DNA of 64,000 nt from Lepus europaeus. Taxonomy: Eukaryota > Chordata > Mammalia > Lagomorpha > Leporidae. Shown piece by piece: positions 1 to 13,820 of the stretch. The stretch spans positions 41,767,468 through 41,831,467 of the forward strand of contig NC_084838.1 in assembly GCF_033115175.1 (NCBI RefSeq), given 5' to 3'. Positions within the stretch are counted from its first letter, which is position 1; each line of letters begins with the position of its first letter. The translations under genes and the position numbers were made by a program. The notes under the pieces are model-generated. The model was not told the DNA's origin and did no database searches. It saw only the letters and a program-made list of their open reading frames with translations.

Positions 1-32
1 CTCCTCTCTCTGCTTAACTCTTTCAAATACAT

Positions 33-65
<33 letters not shown>
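1..65 (+). mobile_element. C-SINE 3' tail, cut by the window edge
   Basis: ctcctctctctgcttaactc followed by a long A-run. Confidence 0.7.
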
Positions 66-76
66 GACACTTGTTG

Positions 77-600
77 GAAGGGCCTGCACTGTGGTGTAGC
101 AGGTAAAGACTCTGCCTATCGGGCCAGAACTGTGGTGCAGTACGTTAAAGCCCTGGCCTGCATCCCATATGGGTGACTGCCCCACTTCTGATTTAGCTCT
201 CTGCTAATGAACCTGGAAGAGCAGTGGAAGATGGCCCAAATCCTTGGGCCCCTGTACCCACATGGGAGACCTGAAAGAAACTCCTGGCTTCAAATCAGCT
301 CAGCTCTGGTCGTTATGGTCATTTGGGGAGTGAACTAGCAGATGGAAGACCTCTTTGTCTCTACTTCTCTCTGTAACTTTTCAAGACTTTGTTTGAAAGA
401 AAAAAAAAAAAAAAACTCTGTCTGCAGAATTGGCATCCCATATGGGCACCAGTTCGAGTCTGGCTGCTCCATTTCCAATCCAGCTCCCGGCTAATGTGCC
501 TGGGAAAGCAGCGGAAGATGACCTATGTGCATGGACCTTTGCACCCACTTGGGAGACCAATGAGAAACTTTTGGCTATCTGGGTTCAAGTTTTAGCTCCA
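77..600 (+). mobile_element. C-SINE split by another C-SINE
   Basis: The head at 77-119 resumes at 415 (ctctgtctgcag); the inserted copy lies between. Confidence 0.7.
120..414 (+). mobile_element. C-SINE inserted in a C-SINE
   Basis: Begins gggccagaactgtggtgcag and ends in an A-run; imperfect TSD actctgcct/actctgtct. Confidence 0.8.
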
Positions 601-785
601 CTCCCGATTCCAGCTTCCTGTTACTGGGCACCCTTGACAGCTCAAATTCCTGGGTCCTAGCCACCCTTGTGGAAGACTTGATTTCAGTTCCGAATTCCTG
701 TCATCAGCCTGACCCAGAGCTAGCTGCTGCAGGCATTTGGGGAGTAAACCAGTAGATGGAAGCTCCCTGCCTTTCAAATAAAATG
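600..785 (+). mobile_element. Older C-SINE, 5'-truncated
   Basis: gaattcctgtcatcagcctg to gcctttcaaataaaatg; followed by an A/C-rich low-complexity tail to 840. Confidence 0.6.
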
Positions 786-844
786 AAAATGGAAGGAAAA
801 AAACAAAAAACAACAACCAAACAAAAAAAAACCACAACAAACTC

Positions 845-1130
845 TGGTGGCTGGCGCTGTGGCACAAGTTAGGCAACTGTCTATGATGCTGGCCATCGCA
901 TATGGAAGCCAGTTTGATTCCTAGCTGGTCCACTTCCCATCCAGCATCCTGCTAAATGTCCTAGGAAAGCAGTGGAAGATGGCCCAAGTGTTTGAGTCTC
1001 TCCACCCACGTGGGAGACCTGGAAAATTATCCTAGCTTTGGCCTGGCCCAGCCCTGGCTATTGTGGCCATTTGGGGAATGAACCAGGGATGGAAGGTTAA
1101 TCTTTACCTATCTAATTCTGCCTTTCAAGC
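845..1130 (+). mobile_element. C-SINE
   Basis: gtggctggcgctgtggcaca to tctgcctttcaagcagcag; poly(A) lost. Confidence 0.8.
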
Positions 1131-1345
1131 AGCAGCAGGACTGGACTCGGGAAGAAGCCGAGAACTCAATCTAGGTTTCCTGTGTGGGCAGCACGACCCC
1201 AATTACTTGAGCCATTGCTGCTGCCTCTGTTGCATTTGCAGGAATGCTGCAGTCAGAACTTGGGAGTTAGTACTGGAGCTAGGGATTAAACTCAGGCACT
1301 CTGGTATGGGATGCAGGGACCTTAACCACTAGCTACATGCCTGCC
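1131..1345 (-). mobile_element. Old C-SINE fragment
   Basis: gaactcaatctaggtttcct to aaccactagctacatgcctg, with its 3' end abutting the preceding opposite-strand copy, so the two form a tail-to-tail inverted pair. Confidence 0.6.
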
Positions 1346-2238
1346 TTGTATGTATATCTCTTAAATAAGGACTTAAATCACAACACCAGCATCAGACACT
1401 AGTAAATAATCTTTCTTAATCACTTAAGAGGCAAACTCTCTTGTTACACCAGTAAAACAATTAAACTCAGCCAGGTTTTCCTGGTTGTTCTGTATTACTG
1501 TAAAGAGCATCATGAATAAGCACAGCATACACAAATGGCTTCAGCTGCAACAGAGGTCCTATGTATTGGCTAGTGGCAGAAAAGTAGACTTCTGGAAATT
1601 ATTCTAAGGACAATGCTACCAAACATAGGCCCAATGAGAAAAATACAGATTTGTGAAACTCAAAAAGCAAATTTTGAGAAAATATGGGAGGGGAGGTGCC
1701 GGTATCACGATTCCTATGGGAGAATACAGCCACCCCTTGATATCCTTAGAGACTTGTTCCTAAAGACAACAAAACCCAAGAATGCTCAAGCCCTTATAAG
1801 ATCACAATTCTTTGCCTAAATCCCTCCTCACTCCCAAATCCTTAGAAGTATGCATATCCTTTAACCTAATAATTCCTAAGAAAATCAGTACAAAGAATTT
1901 AATCATATTAAAACGTGTAGAAGAACCATGGTTTCACAGGTGACAAGTTTGAAACAAATCATTTATGGTGCAACTGATATCAAAGTCACTGCTATTACAT
2001 TAGTCCATTAAGTCCCAAATTTTTAATTTTGTGGACATTCCAATATTTATTTCAAAGTTATTGTTGAGCAATAACACTTAATTTAAGTCTTTATATGTGT
2101 CTTATATATAGAATGATGGGACGAGGATTTCTTAGGTTTTATTTGTGGCCTAATACCCAATTAATGACAATTTACATAATATTAATAAACCTGCCATAGT
2201 ACTCCAAACTTCAAAATGGTAAGTGGTTCAGAACTCAC
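1346..2238. other. DNAJA1 intron 5, unique sequence
   Basis: AT-rich, no SINE. I looked for the next DNAJA1 exon (MKDGQKITF...) on the minus strand and did not find it. Confidence 0.6.
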
Positions 2239-5224
<2,986 letters not shown>

Positions 5225-6034
5225 TTTCTACTACAGCCTGAAAAAAGAAAACTGCAATTTTAACCGGTTTCCAACTGCTAATTCTAAACAGTAAAAATCA
5301 GAACCGAGCAAGAGCAGTCTGTTCTTTGCCACATCTGATAAGAGAACAGGGCTTTCACTTCACTTCTCTCTCTTACACACACAGGCTAACAATTCCTGCG
5401 GTGCTTCAGCTGCAAGTTCTAAGACTAAATGGAAGCGAATCGTTATCAGGGAATCCAAGAGCCTCCTGCCGGCAGCTTGCTCCCGCTCTCCCACACGGAA
5501 GCCGGCGTCTGGAATGCCAACATGTCTTCTCAGCAACGGGATTCTCCCTGTCTCCCCTCCCCAGAGGTAGTGCCCGGCGGCAGGAAGCAAAGGAGCAACC
5601 GCTTCAGTCTGCCGGTCACTACATTATCCCTGTCTGGGACCTGATCAACGCCATGCAGACGCTCCCCCAGGAACGAGGCATTTGCGCACACGGGGATGAG
5701 AGGGTGCTGTTCGAGTCTCGAGGCTGACCCTGACCTCCAGCCCCCGGGAGCAGGCCCTCCCTCAGCCCTTGGCCCGTAGGGGCCACTTCCCGGGAACACG
5801 GTCTACAGCTTCCCCGCTTTCACGGCCGAGGCCGGCGCGGCTTACGTGCCGATGGGTCTCCCCCTGCACTTGGGGCCGGCCCGCTACGGTTTCCTTCCTC
5901 CCTCCCTCCGCCCCTGCATCGAAAGGGTGGAAGGGGAAGCCCAGCCCTCAACAAAGAGAAGGAGGGGAGACTGGAGAAGCGAAACCCGCAGCACCGCCCG
6001 GCTCCTCCCGCAGCCCCTCGCCCCTGCCTCCCTC

Positions 6035-6046
6035 TGCGCGTGCGCA
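6035..6046 (-). promoter_or_regulatory. NRF1-type palindrome
   Basis: Read on the minus strand, TGCGCACGCGCA matches YGCGCAYGCGCR exactly. It is inside DNAJA1 intron 1, within the CpG island. Confidence 0.45.
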
Positions 6047-6398
6047 GCGTTGCCCACCGCCACCTCCCCCCCCAACACACACTGCGAGCGCGGGCGAGGG
6101 GCCGCGGGGGCGCGCACGGAGGGGGAAGCCCAAGGCGGCAGCTCCTTGGAGACCTCAGGCTGAGGCAGGAGTGGGGGAGGTCCAAGAAAGGAAGCCGGGG
6201 GCCCCATCTCTGCGCGCCGCCGCTGGGTTCCCGGGGCACCACATCAGCCTAACACAGGGGAATCGTGGATCCAGGAACCGACAACCCTCCCGCCCACGCG
6301 GAGCCAACCGCCTTCCCGAAGGCGGCTCCATCCGGCTTCCCGGCGATGCCAATGGCGCCAGCCAGGGGACCGGGGGAAGCGTGAGGGCCGAAACTCAC

Positions 6399-6500
6399 CG
6401 GTGAGCGGGCTGAGGCCGGCGTAGGGGAGCGGGAAGGAGCGCGTACTGTGCGCAGCTTGGGCAGTCGCCGCTCCTCCGCTTCTCACCGAGCGTTCTGGAA
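6399..6500 (-). other. DNAJA1: DNAJA1 exon 1, 5' UTR only
   Basis: On the minus strand a donor CACCG|gtgagtt ends this exon at 6399, and the matching acceptor ttcag|GCTG is at 5237, so intron 1 is 5238-6398. The right edge (transcription start) is estimated from a TATA-like TACAAAAG at 6530-6537 and is uncertain by tens of bases. There is no ATG in the exon on this strand that competes with the main start. Confidence 0.7.
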
Positions 6501-6505
6501 AGTTC
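6493..6505. promoter_or_regulatory. Heat-shock element (HSF1 site)
   Basis: TTCTGGAAAGTTC is three perfect alternating 5-bp units (TTC at 6493, GAA at 6498, TTC at 6503), the classical HSF trimer site. It sits at the predicted DNAJA1 start, fitting the known heat induction of this HSP40. Confidence 0.75.
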
Positions 6506-6601
6506 CGCCCGGCGCGCCGCAGCCGTCGTCTTTTGTAGCCGAGCCCGGGCGCGTCACCCGCCGGAAGTCCCGCCCCTCGGGGCTGCTGCCACCGCCCCGT
6601 G

Positions 6602-6615
6602 GTTACCTGGGCAAC
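6602..6615. promoter_or_regulatory. RFX-type X-box
   Basis: GTTACCTGGGCAAC fits the RFX consensus GTNRCC-N(0-3)-RGYAAC without mismatch (GTTACC, spacer TG, GGCAAC). It lies about 100 bases upstream of the predicted DNAJA1 start, between the two divergently oriented genes. Confidence 0.55.
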
Positions 6616-6619
6616 AGCG

Positions 6620-7151
6620 CGGGGGCACTCGGGCCGGGAAGCGCGGTGCCGAAGGGCCTTGTGGGGGTGGGCGCTAGGCCGGGTTCCCGATGCTCGTGGA
6701 ATCTTCTGGAGCCGTGTTCTCGGTGCGGCGGTCTCCGTGCGGAACAGGCATAGCCCAGGAGTGGTGCAGTTCGCCGGCAGCTTGGGGCGCTCAGCTCAGT
6801 GGGGCCCTGCGTCGCCGCCGTCGCCGCTCGGGGTGGGGTGGGGGACCGGCTCGGGGACGCGGCCCCCGGTCGGAGCGGTGTGCACCAGGGGAAGCCCCGT
6901 TCGGCGGCTCTAAGTGCGTGCGTTCTGAGCGCTGAGGTTCTGGGAACCTGCTGGGCAGAAAACGCTGAGCAAGGCAGGCCTAACCCCTTGGAGCAGTCGC
7001 GTAGGCCGCGGGTCCTTGGCCTGCTCGCTCACCGAACCGCCAAGTTACTGGGGCGCTTAGGTTATCGGACTTGATGTGTTGGCTCCTGCGTGTGGAGCGC
7101 AGGGAGGCAGGCACTGAGCTAAACAGGGAAATGATTGTTGAGTGCCTGCAG
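6620..7151 (+). other. Possible distal first exon of APTX (donor only)
   Basis: A strong donor CTGCAG|gtgagc ends at 7151 on the plus strand, in the half of the CpG island that points away from DNAJA1. From memory, some human APTX transcripts start beside the DNAJA1 promoter. No start site or acceptor pairing can be proved here, so this is a suggestion. Confidence 0.22.
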
Positions 7152-7732
7152 GTGAGCTGGGCCAGGGGCCCCCTTCTCGGGCCGGGCTTTGGCTCAGTTT
7201 GGCTACAGAGTAGCGGCAAGAGAGTTTAACATTTAAAAAATTAGTTGACCTCTCTTAAGGCCCATGGAGTCAGCGAACATCTCTCTTCAAAGGGAGACCT
7301 TGGGCTTTCTAATGTTGGGGTCAGCACGGGATCAGCAGTGGAATCTGCCCCAGTAAGACAGCGAACAAGTGGCATGGAAGCTGGCCCCATTGCTTAGGTT
7401 TGGTGGGGGGAGCGGTGCAACTAGTCCCACAAGGGAACCCCAAGGTAGCTGGCCTCAGCAGGAAGGCGCCTATATGAGTGTTAACCCAAGGTAGCCGGAA
7501 TAGTTTCTTTGGAAACTGGGAGTTGAGCCGAGCTCCTTACAGAAGGGAGAAGACCATGATATTTTTAGGAAAGTAATTGGTTAGATGCTGAGCTAAGGGA
7601 GCTGACAGCTGGTGGTGCGGCTTCAAGGGTAGTTGGGGAGTATCTTTGCCTCTTGATACATCTGGCTAAGCGAAGGGTTTTGAAATTTTTCCTGGAAGCA
7701 TCTTAGTACTATCGGCCTGTCTCTTACATTGA
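7152..7732. other. Non-repetitive flank of the CpG island
   Basis: No coding signal and no repeat recognised. Confidence 0.5.
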
Positions 7733-8043
7733 TTCTTAAAAAAAAAAAAAATATGTATTTGAACAGGCAAAGTAGCAGGGAGAGAGAGACAGAGAGCTTC
7801 TATTTGCTATTTTACTCCCAGAATGGCCACAACAGCCAGGGCTGGGCCAGGCTGAAGCCAGGACCCTGGAACTCCATTCTGACCTCCCACGTGGGTGGCA
7901 GGGATCCAAGTGTTTGGGCCATCTTCTGCTGCTTGCCCAGGCATGAGATGGGAGCTGAATCTGAAACAGGATGACTGGGCCTCCCATATATGGGAGGCTG
8001 GGGTCCTAAGGGTGATTTAACCTACTCGAGCACACAGGCCCTG
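7733..8043 (-). mobile_element. C-SINE
   Basis: tatgtatttgaacaggcaaa to gcacacaggccctg; first repeat outside the CpG island on this side. Confidence 0.85.
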
Positions 8044-8111
8044 TTTCAGTAATTTAAACTGCATTCCAGTCACATTGAACTATCTTTAGGTTCTTTCCTT
8101 TGTTTTTTTAA

Positions 8112-8310
8112 CTTTTAAAAAAGTTTCTACCTATTTATTTCAAAGAAGGAGATATAGCGAGATCTTGGATTTGCTGGTTCACCCAGCAAATGGCCACAAT
8201 GGGTAGAGTTGGCCAGCAGAAGACAAGGAGCTTCATTCGAGTCTCCCACAGGGGTGACAGGTGCCTAAACACCTGTACCATCTCCCAAAAAGTAGTGCGG
8301 GAACCAGAAC
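8112..8310 (-). mobile_element. C-SINE, diverged and truncated
   Basis: ttatttcaaagaaggagata and gctggttcacccagcaaatg; head missing. Confidence 0.6.
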
Positions 8311-8464
8311 AAATTAGGACATCTGCTAATAAAGGAAGAGTGTAGGGGTGCTGAGTAGGGGAACATTGAACCATCCAGATGAGTGTCACAGACAGAGACC
8401 AGCGAGGGTGAGAAATAGAGAACAGTAAAGAATAATATTAAATACTGCTCATGGAGTTCTGTGG

Positions 8465-8801
8465 TGTTTTTTTTTGTTTTTGTTTTTGTTTTTGACAGGC
8501 AGAGTGGACAGAGAGAGAGAGAAAGGTCTTCCTTTACCGTTGGTTCACCCTCCAATGGCTGCTGCGGCCGGCACGCTGTGCTGATCCGAAGCCGGGAGCC
8601 AGGTGCTTCTCCTGGTCTCCCATGTGGGTGCAGGGCCCAAGCACTTGGGCCATCCTCCACTGCACTCCCTGGCCACAGCGGAGAGCTGGCCTGGAAGAGG
8701 GGCAACCGGGACAGAATCCGGTGCCCCGACCGGGACTAGAACCCAGTGTGCCAGCGCCGCAAGGCGGAGGATTAGCCTATTGAGCTGTGGCGCCAGCCGG
8801 A
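8465..8801 (-). mobile_element. C-SINE, young-looking subfamily
   Basis: gacaggcagagtggacagag to ctgtggcgccagccgg, near consensus. Probable TSD ggagttctgtg/ggagttgtgtt. Confidence 0.9.
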
Positions 8802-9210
8802 GTTGTGTTCTTAAGTTCTTTTTACTGTAACTGCATTTGTGAATCTAACATTGGCTAAGCATACGAGGGTATTTCAAAAGTTTGGAGAAATGGAATTAAA
8901 ATTAAGTTTATTTTGGTGCAAAAATTTATTGAAATCCGTTCAGACTTTTTTCTTGATACCCATTTCATGAACTTTGTTAAGATACCTTGTCTGGCAATTC
9001 ACTTTAACCAAGAGTCTCTACGATAAATATTACCATGTCTTGTGTTTCTTAAACATAATCTTGTTTCTTTTGCCTCAGGAACCCAACTGAATTCCCTCAA
9101 CCTTGAGACAGATGCAAGTGTGATAGCCTGAAAACATCTCTTTAAGGCTGCCAATGTAAGATTGAAAAATCTGTTATTGAAAATAACTTCTAAAATTTAC
9201 AAACTCATGG

Positions 9211-9541
9211 TTTTTTTTTTTTTTTTTTAATTTTTTTTTTGACAGAGTTAGCCAGTGAGAGAGAGAGACAGAGAGAAAGGTCTTCCTTTTTCCGTTGGTT
9301 CACCCCCCCAAATGGCCGCTATGGCCGGTGCTGCGCTGATCTGAAGCCAGGAGCCAGGTGCTTCTTCCTGGTCTCCCATGTGGGTGCAGGGGCCCAAGCA
9401 CCTGGGCCATCCTCCACTGCCTTCCCAGGCCAAGCAGAGAGCTGGACTAGAAGAGGAGCAGCTGGGACTAGAACCTGGCGCCCATATGGGATGTCGGCAC
9501 TGCAGGCGGAGGATTAGCCAAGTGAGCCATGGCACCGGCCC
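9211..9541 (-). mobile_element. C-SINE, young-looking
   Basis: T-run then gacagagttagccagtgaga to atggcaccggcccc; TSD caaactcatg/caagctcatg. Confidence 0.9.
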
Positions 9542-9574
9542 CGCAAGCTCATGTTTTAAGTGAATTATTTTTTT

Positions 9575-9888
9575 AAAAAAAGATTTTATTTATTGGAAAG
9601 GCAGAGCTACAGAGAGAGAGGGAGACACAGAGAGAGATCTTCCATCTGCTGGTTCACTCCCCAGATGGTTGCAATAGCTAGGGCTGGGCCAGGCTAGAGC
9701 CAGGAGTTTCAGCTGGGTCTCCCACATGGGTGCAGGGGCCCAAGCTCTTGGGCCATCCTCCACTGCTTTCCTAGGCACATTATCAGGGAGCTGGATCAGA
9801 AATGGAGCAGTTGGGATTTGAATTGGTGCCATGTGGAATGCTGGCATTACAGGCAGTGGCTTAACCTGCTACACTACAATGCTGGCTC
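9575..9888 (-). mobile_element. C-SINE
   Basis: gattttatttattggaaagg to acactacaatgctggctcc. Confidence 0.88.
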
Positions 9889-10074
9889 CAAAAGGTGATT
9901 TTTTTTTTTTTAAGAAGGAAAAATATGTGTTTGCTTGTATTGCATGTCCATAGAATATTTCTGAAGGATACTCAGAAATGTGTAATGTGAGGATACTCTA
10001 TGGAAGAGCTATGTGCTGGGTAAAGGTAGATGGGATGGAGATGTTACATAATGTTGCCTTTTGTAACTTTTGAA

Positions 10075-10376
10075 TTTTTTTTCAAGGTGATTTGTTTATT
10101 AGAAAGGCAGAGTGATGCATCTTCCATGTACTGGTTCACTCCCCCAAATTGTCACAACTACTAAGGCAAGTCCAGGCTGCAGCCAACTGCCTGAAATTCC
10201 ATGTGGGTCTCCCAGATAGGTGGCAGGGACCCAAGTACTTGGACCATTTTCCACTACTTTCCCAAGTGCATTAGTAAGGAGCTGGATTGGGCGGAATAGT
10301 CAGGAATTGAACCTGTACTCCAGTGTGAGACGCCAGCATCATGTGGCTTAACTCCCTGTACCACGATGCTGATGCC
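10075..10376 (-). mobile_element. C-SINE, older
   Basis: gatttgtttattagaaaggc to ccacgatgctgatgcc, well diverged. Confidence 0.75.
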
Positions 10377-10434
10377 ATTTTTGAATTTTTAACCCATTTG
10401 AATATGGTAGTTGCTCAAGAAATGAAACAAAAAA

Positions 10435-10508
10435 AATGTGTCTCTCCCTCCCTCTCTGTAATTCTGACTTTCAAATGGATAAATAAAAAAATCTTTAAAA
10501 AAAAAAGG
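10435..10508 (+). mobile_element. C-SINE 3' tail only
   Basis: tctctccctccctctctgta to A-run. Confidence 0.6.
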
Positions 10509-10660
10509 GGGGGACTTGAATTTTATTTTGAAAGCTCATGAGACACTGAAGGGTTTGGGGGTCAATATAATCTCTACCAACTGACCTTTTTTTAAGCATC
10601 TTCAGGCCCTGTGCTAAACTCTATACAAATGTTGCCATCTTTTAATCTTTATGATAATCC

Positions 10661-10735
10661 TTTAAAAAAAGAGATTTGTTTATTCATTTAAGAGACAGGA
10701 GATAGATCTACCTGCTAGTTAGTCTCTTCCCCTCT
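10661..10735 (-). mobile_element. C-SINE 3' end fragment
   Basis: gagatttgtttattcattta to ctgctagttagtctcttccc only. Confidence 0.5.
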
Positions 10736-11084
10736 CTTTCTGTCCTGTACCTTATAAAAGGAAGTCTTTCTAATTTTGGTAACATTGGCACCAGGCAGGG
10801 TATGACATATAAGAGATTATTTGGTAAATGTTTGTTGAGCTGAATTGAGTTGTCATTATTTTGTGAGTCCTCAGAGATGTTCCAACATAATTTTCTCCAT
10901 TTTATCTTTTAGGTAATAAAAATTTGAATAACTTGCTATAATATTGTGATAATAATAAGACATATTAGTTTTCATCCCTGGCTCTAGACCAGAGTTCCTA
11001 GAAACCCTTGAAACTTCCTAAGTGCTAAGAGTGAAAGTGGTATCTTTGGTTATTCATAAGTCTTTCAATCACATCTGAGTTTCT

Positions 11085-11322
11085 TTTAAAATTTATTTTT
11101 GTTTTATTTGAAAGAGAGAAAGAGAAGGATCTTCTATCCACTGGTTTACCCCCCAAATGTCTGTGCCAGTTGAGTGTGGGTCACACTGAAACCAAGAGCC
11201 AGGAACTCCACCCAAGTCTTCCACAGGGATGGCAGGGTCCAGAACTCTTGGGCCCGCTTCCTTTGCTTACTCTGGTGCATTCACAGGGAGCTGGAACAGA
11301 AGTAGAGTGGTCAGGACTTGAA
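11085..11322 (-). mobile_element. Older C-SINE, head missing
   Basis: gttttatttgaaagagagaa to gtcaggacttgaactg, then a T-run. Confidence 0.7.
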
Positions 11323-11554
11323 CTGTTTTTTGTGTTTTTTTTTAAACTGTATTTATAAGAAGCTTAAACACAATTCTAACCAAAGAGATTTGGAAAGCTT
11401 CCTAGCTGGTAGCACACTGCATTGTTGGGAGGGTGGGGCACCTGGAAGGGCATGGGAGCCTTCCCCAAGCATGTGAACGTAAGTAAAGTGCCTGCCTGAG
11501 TTCACTGGGCTGTTCTAGCAAATTACTGAGCATAATAGGAGTGAGTCATGGGAA

Positions 11555-11800
11555 CTTCTGTGCTAGATGCTGAATGTTTGTGTCCTTTCAAATTCATAAC
11601 TTGAAATCCTAACCCCAGGATGATGGTGTTAGGAGCAGTGGCCTTTGGGAGGGCATTAGGCCATAGGAAGTACCCTCTGCTGTCTCTGAAGCCTGATAGA
11701 GAGCTTGTGTATTTCCTTCCAACGTGTGAGGATATGTCTGCATCTATGAACCAGGAAACAGCTGATCTGCCAGTGTCTACAGAATTTAAGAAACAAATGT
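11555..11800 (+). mobile_element. Ancient LTR-like repeat fragment, family uncertain
   Basis: gctgaatgtttgtgtccttt, cctaaccccaggatgatggt and atctatgaaccaggaaacag resemble a widespread mammalian MaLR/ERVL-type LTR. I cannot place the family surely. Confidence 0.4.
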
Positions 11801-11823
11801 CTGATGATTGTAATGCCCAGTCA

Positions 11824-12058
11824 GGGGCCGGAGCTGTGTGGCGTAGTGGGTAAAGCCGCCGCCTGCAGTGCCGGCATCCCGTATGGGCGCTGGTTCGAGT
11901 CCTGGCTGCCCCACTTCCAATCCAGCTCTCTTCTATGGCCTGGGAAAGCAGTAGAAGATGGTCCAAGTCCTTGGGCCCCTGGACCCTCGTGGGAGACCCA
12001 GAAGAAGCTTTTGGCTCCTGGTTTCAGATCGGTGCAGCTCCAGCCGTTGCGGCCTGGA
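11824..12058 (+). mobile_element. C-SINE 5' half of an inverted pair
   Basis: Head gggccggagctgtgtggcgt to ccagccgttgcggcc, where orientation flips. Confidence 0.8.
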
Positions 12059-12230
12059 AGAGGTTCTTCCAGGTCTCCCACGTGGGTGCAGGGATCCAAA
12101 CATTTGGGCCATCTTTGGCTGCCTTCCCAAGCCCATTAGCAGGGAACTGGGAGCAGCCGGGTCTTGAACTGGTGCTCATCACTGATGTCAGAGGCAGTGG
12201 CTTAGCCTGCTACACCACAGTACCGGCTCG
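12059..12230 (-). mobile_element. C-SINE 5' half, opposite arm
   Basis: gttcttccaggtctcccacg to ctacaccacagtaccggct. With the previous entry it makes a SINE palindrome of about 400 bases. Confidence 0.8.
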
Positions 12231-12877
12231 GGCCCTAGTTTTATTTTCAGACAAGATTTTTCTTTTGTTTTATGATATATCCCAAGCATCTGCGATACTG
12301 GAACAGAGTAGGTGCTCAGTAAATGTTTATGGAATGACTGACTGGCTATGTGAATCTACATCGTGCTGGATTTCATGCCAGGCACTGGGTTTATAGTTGT
12401 AAGACTGCAGAGATGTTTCCTGCACTCACGGAGCCCATGGAACAGCACATTCTAGTGAGTTTCCGTCTGTCTAGGCTACCTGTATCCAAGAAACATCAGA
12501 GTACCTAATTGCTGAGTACAGAGTGGCCTTTCCTCTTAGCAGTGAGCGCTTTCCAAATAAGCATGCTTTTAAGTTTTAAAAACAATCTAAAAAAGCGGCA
12601 AGAGAGCAGAAGAGTAATGCACTCTCTTCAGTTACTCTAAGTTAAAAGCTTACCAAAAAATGGATGCAAGGAAGCCCCGTGGAAATGACTTTAGGCTGCT
12701 GTAAACAGTTTCCGTGATATCCCAGTAAATCCATGGTATGCCATCAAAATCCTGGCTGAGTATTTTTTTTTTTATCTTCTTGCTCTTGGCAAGAACTTAA
12801 TTCTGTGTGAAGGTTGATACATTTTGAGGAAACTGTAGAGCATCCTCAACAAAACTCAGACAACGGGAAAACTCAAC
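12231..12877. other. Sequence with old-repeat traces, no gene
   Basis: gagtaggtgctcagtaaatg near 12308 resembles an L2/MIR tail; the rest is not recognised. Confidence 0.4.
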
Positions 12878-13187
12878 TTTTTTTTTTTTGACAGGCAGAG
12901 TGGACAGAGAGAGAGATAGTGAGAAAGGTCTTCCTTTTTGCCATTGGTTCACTCTCCAATGCCCGCCATGGCCGGCGCGCTGCAGCCAGTGCACCGCACT
13001 GATCCGAAGGCAGGAGCCAGGTGCTTCTGGTCTCCCATGGGGTGCAGGGCCCAAGCACTTGGGCCATCCTCCACTGCACTCCCGGGCCACAGCAGAGAGC
13101 TGGCCTGGAAGAGGGGCAACCAGGACTAGAACCCGGTGTGCCAGCGCCGCAGGTGGAGGATTAGCCTATTGAGCCACGGCGCCGGCC
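12878..13187 (-). mobile_element. C-SINE, young-looking
   Basis: gacaggcagagtggacagag to gagccacggcgccggcc, TSD aaaactcaact (about 12867 and 13188). Confidence 0.92.
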
Positions 13188-13199
13188 TAAAACTCAACT

Positions 13200-13820
13200 C
13201 TTATGTGATCCCTCTGCCAGGTGCTCTCGTGTGCTTTGGGGATTAATAAGCCCTGTCCTGTTCCCATGTTACCCTGTGGATACACCTCTCTCATGGCATT
13301 CATGTCAATGTATGTACTGCATAATAAACTTTGGAGGCAATGCCTTCTTGCAGAAGGTTCGCTTCCAAAGATACAACGAACACCCACACATCCAAAGATG
13401 CCATAACTGAAAGTGTGGAGAGTGAAGAAATAAAAATATAAGTGGAAACAAAACAGAGCCATAGCAAAAGCTAAAACTACATATAGGAATGGCCTTCACA
13501 TTTGCTGCTACTGGGCCATAATATTTGCAAACTGATAGTCTAGTTGGTGCTATAATTCCTGGTGTCCTAAGATGAAAAACAAACCCGTTTTTCTGAAGAG
13601 GGAAAACTGTTCCTGGAGCTGAGATCAGATTGGAAGGCCTCCCAGAGAGGCTTATGAAGAACACATTGTGTTGTGGGAGGAGCAGGGACCTTGACAGCAT
13701 CCCTGACCCGCGTCCAGCTCAGAGGATTGCTTCTCACAGCCTGATGGCTGCACAAAGGCAGTTCACTGGGATAGAGTAGTGCTTCCATGGGGGACTGGCT
13801 TGCTGATGGTGACTTGGCAG
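13200..13820. other. Unannotated stretch
   Basis: No repeat family or gene recognised; the minus-strand frame 13305-13700 shows no family resemblance. Confidence 0.4.

Larger units (their letters stand above)
6493..6620 (-). promoter_or_regulatory. DNAJA1: DNAJA1 promoter core
   Basis: In 130 bases there is a heat-shock element, a TATA-like TACAAAAG (6530-6537, minus strand), an ETS-type CCGGAAGT (6561-6568), GC boxes CCCGCCCC (6569-6576) and CCGCCCC near 6592-6598, and an X-box. The factor assignments are by consensus match only. Confidence 0.65.
5440..7160. other. CpG island of the DNAJA1 5' end
   Basis: Strongly GC-rich with dense CG dinucleotides, no SINE inside it, and densest from about 5780 to 6960. 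It covers exon 1 and much of intron 1 of DNAJA1 and extends several hundred bases on the APTX side. Long open frames on both strands here, for example 5769-6404 (+), come from high GC content and lack protein-like composition. Confidence 0.85.

Noticed and set aside
5769-6404. 211-residue open frame in the CpG island
   Set aside because: Pro/Gly/Arg/Ala-rich composition with overlapping frames on both strands is expected from GC-rich DNA; it lies antisense to DNAJA1 exon 1 and intron 1.
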